From Hirundichthys speculiger (Eukaryota; Chordata; Actinopteri; Beloniformes; Exocoetidae), in contig JAGFBZ010000736.1 in assembly GCA_018398805.1 (NCBI GenBank), positions 372,001-436,000 on the forward strand: 64,000 bases of DNA. Direction: 5' to 3'. The notes under the pieces are model-generated. The model ran no database searches. It was not told the origin of the DNA and saw only the letters and a program-made list of their open reading frames with translations. Below are positions 63,540-64,000 of this stretch, one piece after another. Both the position numbers and the translations under genes were made by a program. Every line of letters starts with the position of its first letter. Within the stretch, counting starts at the first letter, position 1.

Positions 63540-63660
63540 ACATCAGGGGTGTCCAGACCCAGTCCTCGGGGGCCGCTGTCCTGCATGTCTTAGATGGTTT
63601 CCTGCTTCAGCACACCTGATTCAAATGAATGGATCGTTGACTCAGTCACTTTAAAAACTG
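63540..63660. repeat. Fish dispersed repeat end
   Basis: CAGGGGTGTCCAGACCCAGT to CACACCTGATTCAAATGAAT is a very common fish repeat segment. A related piece is near 27730. Confidence 0.5.
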
Positions 63661-63782
63661 GAAGTCAACATGATGCGAAAAAGCCCTAAATGCAGCTGTA
63701 ACGACCAGTTTTGGCCAGTGCTGCCACCTAGAGGACAGCATTTTCACAGTACTCTTAATTCCCCCGTTTCTTTTCCTGCGGT

Positions 63783-63890
63783 AGAGATGCACCGATATGA
63801 CCTTCTCAGTCCGATACCAATTACGATGCCTGGTGTTTGCGTATTGGTTGATAAGGTGATACCAGATACCTCAGCGTTTGGAAGAAAATA
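63783..63890. mobile_element. hAT-like end fragment
   Basis: TAGAGATGCACCGATATGAC then CCGATACCAATTACGATGCC is the left end type of a fish hAT family, with no right end seen. Confidence 0.45.
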
Positions 63891-63932
63891 AAGGCATCAG
63901 CTAAACAATAACACAAATATCAATTTCATGAT

Positions 63933-64000
63933 TAGGGATGTTCCTGGCAACTAATTTCCCTGTCGACTAAACGAAAATTTTAATTAAGACTAGTCGACAA
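63933..64000 (+). mobile_element. hAT family D, second copy, cut by window end
   Basis: TAGGGATGTTCCTGGCAACT and the following bases match the left end of 61388-62463 nearly base for base to the end of the window, in the same orientation. Confidence 0.85.

Overview
The window looks like teleost fish genomic DNA. It has vertebrate-type split genes with GT-AG introns, and dense fish-type repeats: L2-like and other LINE tails, hAT elements with 8-bp target duplications, Tc1 remnants, a tRNA-derived SINE and large minisatellites. No prokaryotic operon, CRISPR or viral gene was seen.

Layout. 1-2.8 kb: a degenerate L2-like LINE, a Tc1-like fragment and a LINE tail. 2.85-3.5 kb: the last two coding exons of an unidentified + strand gene, followed by polyadenylation signals. 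4.8-6.9 kb: short dispersed repeats around a palindromic MITE. 7.8-46.07 kb: one complete + strand gene, rab11fip4 (Rab11 family-interacting protein 4). It has 15 coding exons that join in frame into about 598 residues: N-terminal EF-hands, an acidic linker, a long coiled coil and a C-terminal Rab11-binding domain. 46-57 kb: intergenic repeats. 57.18 kb: a probable first coding exon of another + strand gene in CpG-rich sequence. 58.9-64 kb: a cluster of hAT-type elements.

Most of the rab11fip4 locus is repeats inside introns. Intron 1 (14 kb) holds a Tc1 relic, two inverted hAT copies, LINE pieces and two minisatellites (40 bp and 30 bp units). Intron 5 holds a three-level nest of hAT elements, two levels of which have exact 8-bp target-site duplications. 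Intron 6 begins with a 12-bp array next to the splice donor. Intron 8 is almost entirely a 9.85-kb GGA-rich minisatellite. Intron 13 holds a 41-bp array. Outside the gene, a 20-bp array of about 1.76 kb splits the A and B boxes of a tRNA-derived SINE. About 16 kb, a quarter of the window, is tandem repeat.

The very long open frames over these arrays are artefacts of stop-free repeat units. No clearly new biological system was found. The strongest unusual signals are the intronic GGA megasatellite, minisatellites that appear to have grown out of LINE and SINE copies, and the nested transposons.
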